Assembly (NCBI RefSeq): GCF_014297445.1
Contig: NZ_JACORU010000011.1
Coordinates: 150,511-214,510 of the forward strand
Reading direction: 5' to 3'
Length of the DNA stretch: 64,000 nucleotides
DNA from: Ramlibacter albus
GTDB taxonomy: Bacteria > Pseudomonadota > Gammaproteobacteria > Burkholderiales > Burkholderiaceae_C
The translations under genes and the position numbers were made by a program. This document shows, one piece after another, positions 43,368 through 51,448 of this stretch. Position 1 is the stretch's first letter; the number at the start of each line of letters is the position of its first letter. The notes beneath the pieces are model-generated. The model was given only the letters and a program-made list of their open reading frames with translations, was not told where the DNA came from and did not search any database.

Positions 43368-43981
43368 ACTTCAAGCTGGGTTGGAAAACGCTGCCTTTTC
43401 TGCTGTTCGTGCTCGGCGGGCCGGCCTATGCCCAGACGGGTGGCGAGATCCAGGCCGGCGCGCAGCCCGTCCTCCCCGCGTTCTTGAACGACCGCACGCC
43501 ATGCGTGCCAGATGCCGCGCGCTATCACGGTGTCAATCCATGGATTCTGAAGGCCATCCTGAACGTGGAGAGCGGATTCAATCCACAAGCGATCAACAGG
43601 AACGCGAACAAGTCGATCGATGTAGGGATGGCCCAGATCAACTCTATTCACTTCAAAGAGCTGGCTTCCTATGGCATCGCTCCCGCGCACCTGATGGACG
43701 GGTGCATTGCTACCTACATCGCTGCCTGGCACTTGGCGAAGCAGATGCGCCTACACGGCAACACCTGGTTCGGCATCGCGAGCTATCACAGCGCCACGCC
43801 ATGCCTCAATTCGCGGTACGCGGGGCTGCTTTGGAACACGTTGGTGGGATGGTCCGTCATGGCCGGTCCACGCGTCCGGATTCCGCGTATGGACGAATGC
43901 GGGGGCGCAGGTGCATCGGCCAGTACACGTGGACAGATCCGCTCGAGCACGTCGGCTAGTGTCGCTTTCGACAGCGACTGA
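43364..43981 (+). CDS. VirB1-type lytic transglycosylase
   Basis: A 205-residue exported protein (GTG start in the overlap with the AAA+ gene; signal peptide ending AYAQ). SLT-type motifs: catalytic Glu in AILNVESGFNPQAIN, then DVGMAQIN and the Y-x-AAWHL helix. It opens peptidoglycan for the channel or pilus. The Ser/Thr/Gly C-terminal tail is disordered. Confidence 0.85.
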   Translation: MNFKLGWKTLPFLLFVLGGPAYAQTGGEIQAGAQPVLPAFLNDRTPCVPDAARYHGVNPWILKAILNVESGFNPQAINRNANKSIDVGMAQINSIHFKELASYGIAPAHLMDGCIATYIAAWHLAKQMRLHGNTWFGIASYHSATPCLNSRYAGLLWNTLVGWSVMAGPRVRIPRMDECGGAGASASTRGQIRSSTSASVAFDSD

Positions 43982-43989
43982 GAGTGAAC

Positions 43990-44424
43990 ATGGCCGCTAC
44001 ATCGCAACCTTCTCTTGGCGCTGTTCTCGACCAAGCCTTGCTGCTTCCTGCGCATGAACAACGTCAGCTCGCCGAGGCAATGGTGGCGCTCACTGGTGGG
44101 GCATTGGCTCACAAGGGCGGGCCGGAGCTAGCTGATGCTGCAGGGCTTGACGTGCACGCGTGGTTGCAGTCGATTCGCAGTTCATCGCCTTGGGCACAGC
44201 TGCAGGACATCGACGCATCGCTGGAAGACGTGCTGGCACCGGAGGACGAAGACGTGCTACGTGCAGCACGCGCAGCGCTGCTCGCCGAGCATCCGCAGAT
44301 TGCTGCTCGCAACATCGTGACAAACCTTGTTGTGCAACAGCCCCTCGCCTTCGCTGCGGGTGGCGTCGGCCTGGTTCTCGCCGTTATCGCAGTCGGCCGC
44401 GGCCTCTTCCGCCTCGTTTTCTGA
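43990..44424 (+). CDS. Unknown tail-anchored protein
   Basis: A 144-residue helical protein with an acidic centre (EDVLAPEDEDVL) and one C-terminal membrane helix (FAAGGVGLVLAVIAVGRGLFR). It sits between virB1 and virB8. GTG 43984 is an alternative start. A place for entry exclusion or channel regulation, but nothing in the sequence proves it. Confidence 0.55.
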   Translation: MAATSQPSLGAVLDQALLLPAHEQRQLAEAMVALTGGALAHKGGPELADAAGLDVHAWLQSIRSSSPWAQLQDIDASLEDVLAPEDEDVLRAARAALLAEHPQIAARNIVTNLVVQQPLAFAAGGVGLVLAVIAVGRGLFRLVF

Positions 44425-44458
44425 TCCCCCGAGGGCACCCCGCCCTTATTTCCGCCTT

Positions 44459-44533
44459 CAACTGACGTAGCAGCGTGCGTTGCGAGGGGTCGCCTGAAGG
44501 ACCTCCGCTTCTACAGTGACCGCAAGAGGTCAC
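44459..44533 (+). promoter_or_regulatory. Half-repeat and ribosome-site hairpin before virB8
   Basis: CAAC (44459) with GCGTGCGTTG (44473-44482), a partial copy of the repeats at 29754 and 34899. Then GTGACC-gcaaga-GGTCAC (44516-44533), whose stem covers the AGAGG ribosome site, with the ATG at 44536. Confidence 0.4.
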
Positions 44534-44535
44534 GC

Positions 44536-45291
44536 ATGTCATTTTTTGGGAAATTTTCCAGAGCACGTTCGGTCGACGACGAGGCCGGAAGCGACGCCGC
44601 TTCGCATACCGAGTCTTACCTTCACGCCGGCGCCAACACCCCGCCTTCTCTCTACGACAAGGCGCGCGAACAGTTCGTCGAGATTTACGGATCGGCGCAA
44701 GTCTCCAGCGCTCGCATGTTCCTGATCTCGGTGGGTTGCATCGTTCTCGGCCTGGCAAGCGTCGCAACGCTCGCCTTCGTGCTGCCGTTGAAGACCGTCA
44801 CTGGGTTCCTGGTTCCTGTCAACCCCGACGGCACGGTCAATCGGCCTGTGGAGGTCCAGCGGGTAGATCCGAACACTGCGGTGATCAAGGCCGAACTAGG
44901 CCGCTGGGCCGAGGCAGTCTACGCAATCGACCCGCTGCGCAGCAGCGAACTCTTGCGCTGGGCGAATGCTCGCACGGCCGATAAGGGGGTCACCCAGTTC
45001 GGTGAGTTCCGAGCGCGCGAGCGGATCTTCGAGCGCATGTCGCGTGAGCCAGACATGGTGCGGGAGGTCAAGGTGACCGCGGTTGACGTTTCTCAGAAAG
45101 GCACGGCGTTTGTCTTCCTGACCACGACCGAGCGCCTCGGTGCTGGTGCTCCCGCGCCCGACAAGGTGAAGAAGTTCCGCGTGACCCTGAATTACCGCCT
45201 GCTGCCCCCGACCCAGGAGAAGGACCTCCTGGCCAACCCGCTGGGGCTGTTCGTGACCCAGTTCTCCGACGTAGAGGAGCGCGCCCTGTGA
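44536..45291 (+). CDS. trbF: VirB8/TrbF-type protein
   Basis: A 251-residue protein: cytoplasmic tail, PPSLYDKAREQFVEIYGSA, one membrane helix (about 59-82), then a periplasmic NTF2-like domain ending in NYRLLPPTQEKDLLANPLGL. It is a core inner-membrane component. The stop overlaps virB9 by ATGA-type coupling. Confidence 0.88.
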   Translation: MSFFGKFSRARSVDDEAGSDAASHTESYLHAGANTPPSLYDKAREQFVEIYGSAQVSSARMFLISVGCIVLGLASVATLAFVLPLKTVTGFLVPVNPDGTVNRPVEVQRVDPNTAVIKAELGRWAEAVYAIDPLRSSELLRWANARTADKGVTQFGEFRARERIFERMSREPDMVREVKVTAVDVSQKGTAFVFLTTTERLGAGAPAPDKVKKFRVTLNYRLLPPTQEKDLLANPLGLFVTQFSDVEERAL

Positions 45292-46133
45292 TCAAGTTCA
45301 ACCTGTGGCGCGTTGCCGCCTGCGCCCTGCTTCTGGCGATCGCTGGCGTCCCCTCGGCTTTTGCCGAGGTCAAGGCCACCCCGCTGGCCGGCGACACACG
45401 GCTCGTCCAGTTTCAGTTCGACGCCGACCAGACATACCTGGTGCTTGCGAAGCCCAAGGCTGTCACGCACATCCAGTTCGGTGCCGACGAACTGATCCAG
45501 TCGGTGGCGGCCGGCGACACCGCCAACTGGGAGCTCACTCCGACAAAGAATCGGAAGAACCTCTTCGTCAAGCCCAAGTTCGAGGACCAGGAAACATCGC
45601 TGACGGTGATCACCGACCAGCGGACCTACCAGTTCGTCCTGCGCAGCACCGGCGAAGGCAAGAAGTGGCACCAGCGCATCAACTGGATCTACCCGCAAGA
45701 GGTGGTGCTGGATCTTGCCGGCGCCGACGCTCCTGCGACTGGCAAGACCCAAGCGGCCGCGATCACACTTGGCGCGACTGCCACGGACCCGGGCCTGCGC
45801 CTCGTCACGGAACCGACTGGCTTGAAGCCGGAAGCGCTTCGCTTCCGCTACGAGATCCAAGGTGACGCACCGTTCCGCCCCACGGTCGTTTTTGACGATG
45901 GTCGATTCACCTATTTCAAGATGCCGTCAGGCCTGCAGGAGCTGCCGGCCCTGTTCGCTGTGATCGACGGCAGCGACTACGCGCTGGTGAATTTCGAGGT
46001 GAAAGGAGATTACCTGGTCGCGCAGCGAGTGGTGGAGAAGGCCGTGTTGAAGCTCGGTCGGACCGAGGTGAAGATCAACGCGGCGCCGGTGCAGGCGAAG
46101 CGTAGTTTCCTTGGCCTCCAGCTCGGGAGCTGA
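45288..46133 (+). CDS. trbG: VirB9/TrbG-type outer-membrane core protein
   Basis: A 281-residue protein with a GTG start, signal peptide ending SAFAE, N-terminal domain with RLVQFQFDADQTYLVL and a C-terminal domain with LRFRYEIQG and PTVVFDDGRFTYFKMP. Part of the outer-membrane core complex. Confidence 0.88.
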   Translation: MIKFNLWRVAACALLLAIAGVPSAFAEVKATPLAGDTRLVQFQFDADQTYLVLAKPKAVTHIQFGADELIQSVAAGDTANWELTPTKNRKNLFVKPKFEDQETSLTVITDQRTYQFVLRSTGEGKKWHQRINWIYPQEVVLDLAGADAPATGKTQAAAITLGATATDPGLRLVTEPTGLKPEALRFRYEIQGDAPFRPTVVFDDGRFTYFKMPSGLQELPALFAVIDGSDYALVNFEVKGDYLVAQRVVEKAVLKLGRTEVKINAAPVQAKRSFLGLQLGS

Positions 46134-46134
46134 C

Positions 46135-47376
46135 GTGGGACTCTCCGACAAGTCAATCCTGGAGCCCGACGCGCCAAAGCCGGGTATCCCCGTCAAGAAG
46201 TCGACGCTCGCCGTTCTGGGCCTCATGGCACTGGTCGCAGCAGGTGTGGTGACAACGCTGTTGTCCTCCGGATCAGGCGCATCGGAGAAGACCGTCGTCG
46301 CAACCGACCCATCGGAGATACGCAGCGTGGGGACCGATGCGACTCTTCGCGAGGAAGAGGACGAAGTCAAACGCCGGCGCGCTGCCGTGCCTGCAATGGC
46401 TCCCGCGTCTGTTCCGCATCCGGTCGCATCCGCTCCGTCTGCTCCTGTGCCATTTCCAGTCGCGTCCGCGGCCACGGCCGCACCCGGGCGTTCCGCTGCT
46501 GAACTGGAGCAGGAAGCAGCAGTGCGGCTGTCGAAGTCGCTGGCGCACGACTTCGATGACACGTCCAGAGACGTACAGCGTCGTGATATTCAAGCCGCAG
46601 GCGCAGGGCGGGAAGACTTGGGAGCACTGCTCGGAAGAAACGCAGCCGCCGCCGTTCCGCCGAGTGCCACCGCCGACACCAGCCTTCAGAACGATCGCAT
46701 CAAGCAGCTGCTGGGGCAGGCGCCGGCAACGCGGGACGAAGGGGCGTGGCTCAAAGAGTATGCAAAGGAGGCGGATGGCAAGCGAACCATCCGCGGCTAC
46801 GCGGCCGCCGGCGGCTATGTGTTGCGGCAAGGAAAGATCATCCCCGCAATCCTGGGTCGCCAGGTCAATTCCGATCTGCCAGGACGGCTCACTGCGTACG
46901 TCAGCTCGAATGTCTACGACAGCAACAACAACTTGCTGATCCCGAAGGGCTCGACCCTGGTGGGAGCCTACGACTCGCAAGTCGCTGTTGGTCAAACAAG
47001 GCTGATGTTCGCGTTCACGCGACTGATATTGCCCAACGGCTACTCGTTCGATCTGCCTGCCGCTCAAGGTGTCGACATGGCGGGCGCGAGCGGCATGTCG
47101 GGCGACGTCAACAACCACTTTCTCAAGATGTTCGGCACCTCGTTGCTGATCGCCGTTCTCGCCGACAAAGGCAAGCAACCGAGCAGCGTGACGCAGGTTG
47201 GTGCCACTGGCCCCGCCACGGCTGCCGGCCAAGTGCTCTCCGATGTCAGCAAGACGATCCTCGAGCGCAATCGGGTGATCCCGCCAACGATCACTGTCGA
47301 CCAAGGCACGCGCATCAATGTCGAAGTCGTCGCCGACATGGTGTTCCCAGAACCCTACCCGGTCCGTCACCCATGA
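46135..47376 (+). CDS. trbI: VirB10/TrbI-type channel protein
   Basis: A 413-residue protein from GTG 46135 behind GGGAGC. One membrane helix (about 24-44), a Pro/Ala-rich periplasmic linker and the VirB10 domain: GYVLRQGKIIPAILG, LPGRLTAYVSSNVYD, LIPKGSTLVGAY, and the antenna region near NHFLKMFGTSLLIAVLADKG. It spans both membranes. The stop overlaps the first pilus gene by ATGA. Confidence 0.88.
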   Translation: MGLSDKSILEPDAPKPGIPVKKSTLAVLGLMALVAAGVVTTLLSSGSGASEKTVVATDPSEIRSVGTDATLREEEDEVKRRRAAVPAMAPASVPHPVASAPSAPVPFPVASAATAAPGRSAAELEQEAAVRLSKSLAHDFDDTSRDVQRRDIQAAGAGREDLGALLGRNAAAAVPPSATADTSLQNDRIKQLLGQAPATRDEGAWLKEYAKEADGKRTIRGYAAAGGYVLRQGKIIPAILGRQVNSDLPGRLTAYVSSNVYDSNNNLLIPKGSTLVGAYDSQVAVGQTRLMFAFTRLILPNGYSFDLPAAQGVDMAGASGMSGDVNNHFLKMFGTSLLIAVLADKGKQPSSVTQVGATGPATAAGQVLSDVSKTILERNRVIPPTITVDQGTRINVEVVADMVFPEPYPVRHP

Positions 47377-48980
47377 AGTCCATCCAATTCCTGTCACCCC
47401 AGATGGCCCCTGTCGTACTGCGCCGCGTTGCTCGGTCAGCGATAGGTCTCGCGCTGCTCGCGCTTTTCCCGGCGATGGGTGCGGATTCGATCCGTGTTGG
47501 CAGCTTCGACTTCAACTACGCTGCCGCCGGCGACGTGCGGGCGAAGCCAGTGCAGGTTTTCGACAACGGACGCGAAACCTATTTCCAGTTCCGCGCGGGC
47601 GAGGCAGTGCCGGCGATCTTCAGCAACAAGGCGGACGTGCCCCAGTTGCTGCAGGTGACGCAGGAAGGCCCATACGTGAAGGTGCCGGAAGTCCACGGCC
47701 GATTCGTCCTGCAGGTCGGTCGCGCGCAAGCGAATGTGGTCTATTCCGGTCTTCCGCGGGAGAGCAGCCCGCCGATCAACTTGGTGGCCCCGTCGGGGGC
47801 AACAGCGCCCTTCAACGGAGTCTCGATCCCCGAGGGTGCTCGGATGGTGGCCACGTTGTCGGTACCCGGAGCCGGCGGAGCGCCCGACACGGCGATCTAC
47901 CGCAACAGCTATGCGACACCCATCAAGGGCGACGCGGTGACCTGGGGAGAGACGACAAAGTCCGAGAGCCACGTCTGGTTCGCGCGGGGATCGGCTGCGC
48001 TGTCGCCGGAAGCGCGCCGCGAGCTCGTTGCCATTGCCCGTTCCATTGGGGACAGCAGCCGCGCGATCGTCACCGGCCGAGACGACGACACCCTCAAGGA
48101 AGGCCTGGATCGCGCGCGCGGAGACGCCATCGCCGACGCGTTGCGCAGGCTGGGCGTCGATTCGAGTCGCGTATCGGTTCGCTCAGGTGTTGCCGGAACC
48201 CCGAAGGGGAAGCAGTGGCCCAGCTCTATCACCGTCGAAACCGTCCGCCAAGTCGCTCAACCCCGTCCCAATGTGCGGGCGAACCTCGACGCGCTGGTGC
48301 AGGCAGGCGTGCTCAATCAGGAGCAGGCGAGTGCGATCGCATCCCAGCAGTCGGGCAGAGGAACCAACGATGGCACGCGCCCCATCGCGTTCACGTTGAC
48401 AGCAGCTGATCGGACCATCCAGGGTTCACTGCGTCGCTGGGCTTCTCAAACCAACTACCAGCTCGTGTGGGACGCCCCTGCCGCACTGGATGCGCAGATC
48501 ACCGGCGACGCCGTTATCGGCGGAGCGACGATCCAGGAAGCTCTTGAGCGCTTGCTCAACGGCCTGAAGGACCGTGGATACGTCCTGGATGCGACTTTTT
48601 ACAGCAACCGTGTGATCCGCGTAGCGGTTCCTGGCGCAACTCCTCAGCGGCCAGCGACAGAAGCGCCATCTGCGCCAGAAACGGCAAGGCCACAGCCGAC
48701 GCAGCGACCGCGAGGCGCATCAGCGCAGACCGCGGTGCAGTGGCAGATGCGTCATGGAGACACCAATGTGCAAACCATGCTGGCTCGCTGGGCGGATGAC
48801 GCGCAGTGGAGGCTCGTCTGGAACGCGAGCGATCGCGTTCCCATCACCGGCGACGCCGTCATCACCGAGCCGACTTTCAAGGCGGCGGCCGAGGCAGTCA
48901 TCGCACAAGCATCTGCTGTGGGCTACCGACTGCGCGCCTCCGCAACAAACGACCGCACCCTCGTGGTGAGCAGCTACTGA
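47373..48980 (+). CDS. PilL-like fusion: VirB9-like, OmpA-like and two TcpQ domains
   Basis: A 535-residue exported protein. Residues 20-37 are a signal peptide. Residues 38-126 resemble the VirB9/TrbG N-terminal domain (VQVFDNGRETYFQFR). Residues 199-290 look OmpA-like (VWFARGSAALSPEARREL, DRARGDAIADALRRLGVDSSRV). Residues 339-418 and 455-534 are two TcpQ-type domains, each with RWA, W, and ITGDAVI. TcpQ and PilL proteins link type IVb pilus secretins to the envelope. The gene is coupled to virB10 and starts the pilus operon. Confidence 0.8.
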   Translation: MKSIQFLSPQMAPVVLRRVARSAIGLALLALFPAMGADSIRVGSFDFNYAAAGDVRAKPVQVFDNGRETYFQFRAGEAVPAIFSNKADVPQLLQVTQEGPYVKVPEVHGRFVLQVGRAQANVVYSGLPRESSPPINLVAPSGATAPFNGVSIPEGARMVATLSVPGAGGAPDTAIYRNSYATPIKGDAVTWGETTKSESHVWFARGSAALSPEARRELVAIARSIGDSSRAIVTGRDDDTLKEGLDRARGDAIADALRRLGVDSSRVSVRSGVAGTPKGKQWPSSITVETVRQVAQPRPNVRANLDALVQAGVLNQEQASAIASQQSGRGTNDGTRPIAFTLTAADRTIQGSLRRWASQTNYQLVWDAPAALDAQITGDAVIGGATIQEALERLLNGLKDRGYVLDATFYSNRVIRVAVPGATPQRPATEAPSAPETARPQPTQRPRGASAQTAVQWQMRHGDTNVQTMLARWADDAQWRLVWNASDRVPITGDAVITEPTFKAAAEAVIAQASAVGYRLRASATNDRTLVVSSY

Positions 48981-48997
48981 TGAATCGAGAAAACTCC

Positions 48998-49483
48998 ATG
49001 AAGATCTCCGTACTCCTCGCCAGCATCGTGGCCGCGATTTCGCTGCCCGCTGCGGCCCAATCCGTCCGCAACACCGCGGACGCGTTCCCCATCGCCCCCG
49101 CGGCACAGCGCCTTCCCGTGGCTCCGTTGCCCGTGGCGCCAGCAACAGTTGCCAGACCTGTCACGCAAGCGCCGGTCGCCCGTACCTATGCGCTGGAAGA
49201 GAAAGACAGGAACCTCCGCGCTGCATTCGCCCGCTGGGCTCGTGAGCGTGGCGCGTCGATGCAGTGGTTGCTGGTCGACGACGTTCCCATCGACGCGCCC
49301 GGACCGGTGCGCAACACGTACCCCGATCTGGACCCGCAGCAGTTCGCGTCGAGCAGCTATCCGGACCTGGTCGAAGCGATGACCGTCGTCGCGCACGCAT
49401 TCAGCAAGTCGCGCTCGCCCTTCGTGGTCCGTGAGTTCGACAACACCATCGTCGTTCAACCCCGCCTGAGTGCCCGCAAATGA
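48998..49483 (+). CDS. Exported single-TcpQ-domain pilus protein
   Basis: A 161-residue protein with a signal peptide (MKISVLLASIVAAISLPAAA). ATG 48980 is an alternative start that would be coupled to the previous stop. After a Pro/Val linker, residues 55-155 follow the TcpQ pattern (LRAAFARWARERGASMQWLL ... FVVREFDNTIVVQP). It probably works with the secretin encoded next. Confidence 0.65.
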   Translation: MKISVLLASIVAAISLPAAAQSVRNTADAFPIAPAAQRLPVAPLPVAPATVARPVTQAPVARTYALEEKDRNLRAAFARWARERGASMQWLLVDDVPIDAPGPVRNTYPDLDPQQFASSSYPDLVEAMTVVAHAFSKSRSPFVVREFDNTIVVQPRLSARK

Positions 49484-50946
49484 ACCACTCGATTCTCGAC
49501 ACACTCCGTTCGTGGGCGCGCCTGCCGGCAGCGCTCATCTTGATCACGCTGGTCTCCGGTTGCGCAGTCGTGCAAGCCGAGAAAAAGACCGAAGACCTGG
49601 TGAAGGTCGGCACGGTGCGTACGACAGCGACGCAGGAGCAGCACGCCCAGCGCGCCGCCGATGAGGTTCCGCTGTTCCAGCGCATGCCGGGCTTGTGGGT
49701 CTCGGACCGGATCGTTCCGCGCAACGCTGCCCAGACGCTTCCGCCCGTCTTCGATCAGCCTTTTGCGTACCGCTCGATCGATCCCACCCCTCTGGGTCTG
49801 TTCGCGGCGGACCTTCAGCGTGCGACCGGTACGCCCGTGAAGTTACTCGGTGATTCGGCCAGCCGGTCCGTGATGCTCGACTTCGTCGGCACCGGCCGCC
49901 AGGCGATGGAAAGCCTTCCGTCGCGCTACGGCGTGACGTGGGAGTTCACCGACGGGGCCATCGTGATCATGCAGTCCGTCACCAAGATCTTCCGGATCGA
50001 GCGCAGCGGCGTGGACGTCGGCGGCATGGCTGGCAATCGAAAGGACCCGTGGATCGAACTCGAGGCGAACATCAAGGCCATCGCCCCGAATGCTCGCACC
50101 AGCATCTCGCGCAACAACAACACGATCACGGTTGTCGGCGCCCCGCTGGCGATGCCCGACATCGAGAAGCTGGTCAACCTCGATGCCCGCTCCGCCGCTC
50201 GCCGCGTCGTGCTGCGGTGGCAGCTCGTGAACTTCAAGGCGACTGAAGGCGGGGAAGCCGGCATTGCTCTCGACGTTCTGCTGCGCCGTGCCGGCGGAAC
50301 TGCATCGCTGGTCGTTGGATCGCCTTCGCAGACTGCAGGCGCCGGAGTTCTCACCCTGACGAAGTCCGGCGGCTCCACCGACGGCAGTTCGTACGCTCTG
50401 TCGCTGTTGAACCAGAGCGGCAACACCGTCGTGGTTCGCGAGGGGTTTGTGCCGCTGCAGCAGAACGATACGCAGGAATTCGGCAACACGCGCACGATTT
50501 ACTACGCCTCCAAGTCCAGCCTGGTGACCGTTCCGACCTCCTCGAGCGGCGGCTCCAACGTCGGCAATACCGCGGTCGTCACCGAGCAGTCCAGCATCAA
50601 CGTCGGCCTGGACGGCAAGTTCGGAATCAGCGTCTTCGACAGCGAACTCGCCGAACTGAGCTACGAGCTGTCCGTGACAGTGCTCGACTCGCTGCGCAAA
50701 CAGCAGTCTGCGATTCAGTACCAGGAATATCCGGAGACCAGCCAGCGACGGGCTCGTGGCCGCATTCGTGTTCAACACGGGCAGACCTACGTCATCAGCA
50801 CGGATACAGCGGAAAGCGCGAGCTTCGACCGTCGCGGCCTGCTGCCCGGACAGGCAGCAGTGCTTGGCGGAAACGTCTCAGCCTCGCAGACCAACGACCA
50901 ATGGCTGCTGCTCGTCACTCCGATCATCACCAACAGCGCCTTCTGA
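49480..50946 (+). CDS. pilN: PilN-type type IVb pilus secretin (lipoprotein)
   Basis: A 488-residue protein with lipobox LVSGC, then an N-terminal domain (DVGGMAGN near 170) and a C-terminal secretin domain (VVREGFVPLQQND, YEYSVT-type strands, GLLPGQAAVLGG, LVTPIITN). It forms the outer-membrane pore of the thin pilus. ATGA overlap upstream. Confidence 0.88.
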   Translation: MNHSILDTLRSWARLPAALILITLVSGCAVVQAEKKTEDLVKVGTVRTTATQEQHAQRAADEVPLFQRMPGLWVSDRIVPRNAAQTLPPVFDQPFAYRSIDPTPLGLFAADLQRATGTPVKLLGDSASRSVMLDFVGTGRQAMESLPSRYGVTWEFTDGAIVIMQSVTKIFRIERSGVDVGGMAGNRKDPWIELEANIKAIAPNARTSISRNNNTITVVGAPLAMPDIEKLVNLDARSAARRVVLRWQLVNFKATEGGEAGIALDVLLRRAGGTASLVVGSPSQTAGAGVLTLTKSGGSTDGSSYALSLLNQSGNTVVVREGFVPLQQNDTQEFGNTRTIYYASKSSLVTVPTSSSGGSNVGNTAVVTEQSSINVGLDGKFGISVFDSELAELSYELSVTVLDSLRKQQSAIQYQEYPETSQRRARGRIRVQHGQTYVISTDTAESASFDRRGLLPGQAAVLGGNVSASQTNDQWLLLVTPIITNSAF

Positions 50947-50954
50947 GGACTCAC

Positions 50955-51437
50955 ATGCGCAACTATGTCGTACTCATTGCAATCCTGGGGTGCCTCGGTG
51001 TCTCGGCCCATGCCCAGGACTCGATTGACGCCCGAGCGCAGGCACAACTCGCCCGCGACACTGCAGCGAAGCAGCCACCTGTTGCGGCGGACACGGTCAA
51101 GGCCGCAAAGGTCGCACCGCCGCCGGAGCGTCCCGCGCAGCTGGAGCTCGTGGCGCTCAAAGGTTTTGCCGGCCGGCTGGAGGCCGTCATCGCGGTGAAC
51201 GGACGACGCTCCACGGTGACGATGCGCACGCCGATGCTTCCGGAGGGCTGGACTCTCACAAATATCGGGCCGGAGTGCGCCGAGGTGAGGAAGGCCGGGC
51301 CGAAGCCCGAGACGCGCGCGCTCTGCTTCATCGCGCCCGCGCCGCCGGCCGCATCCGCCCCCGCTGGGACCACCGCCGCCACCCCGTCGAATGGCGCGAT
51401 GCCGCCCCTGCCGCCCGGCGTTCCGCTCACCCGGTAA
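50955..51437 (+). CDS. pilP: PilP-like exported pilus protein
   Basis: A 160-residue exported protein with a signal peptide ending SAHAQ, a short coil, then a compact beta domain (LELVALKGFAGRLEAVI, RTPMLPEGWTLTNIG) and a Pro/Ala tail. Place and shape match PilP of R64-type pili. Confidence 0.7.
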   Translation: MRNYVVLIAILGCLGVSAHAQDSIDARAQAQLARDTAAKQPPVAADTVKAAKVAPPPERPAQLELVALKGFAGRLEAVIAVNGRRSTVTMRTPMLPEGWTLTNIGPECAEVRKAGPKPETRALCFIAPAPPAASAPAGTTAATPSNGAMPPLPPGVPLTR

Positions 51438-51448
51438 GGCATAGGACC

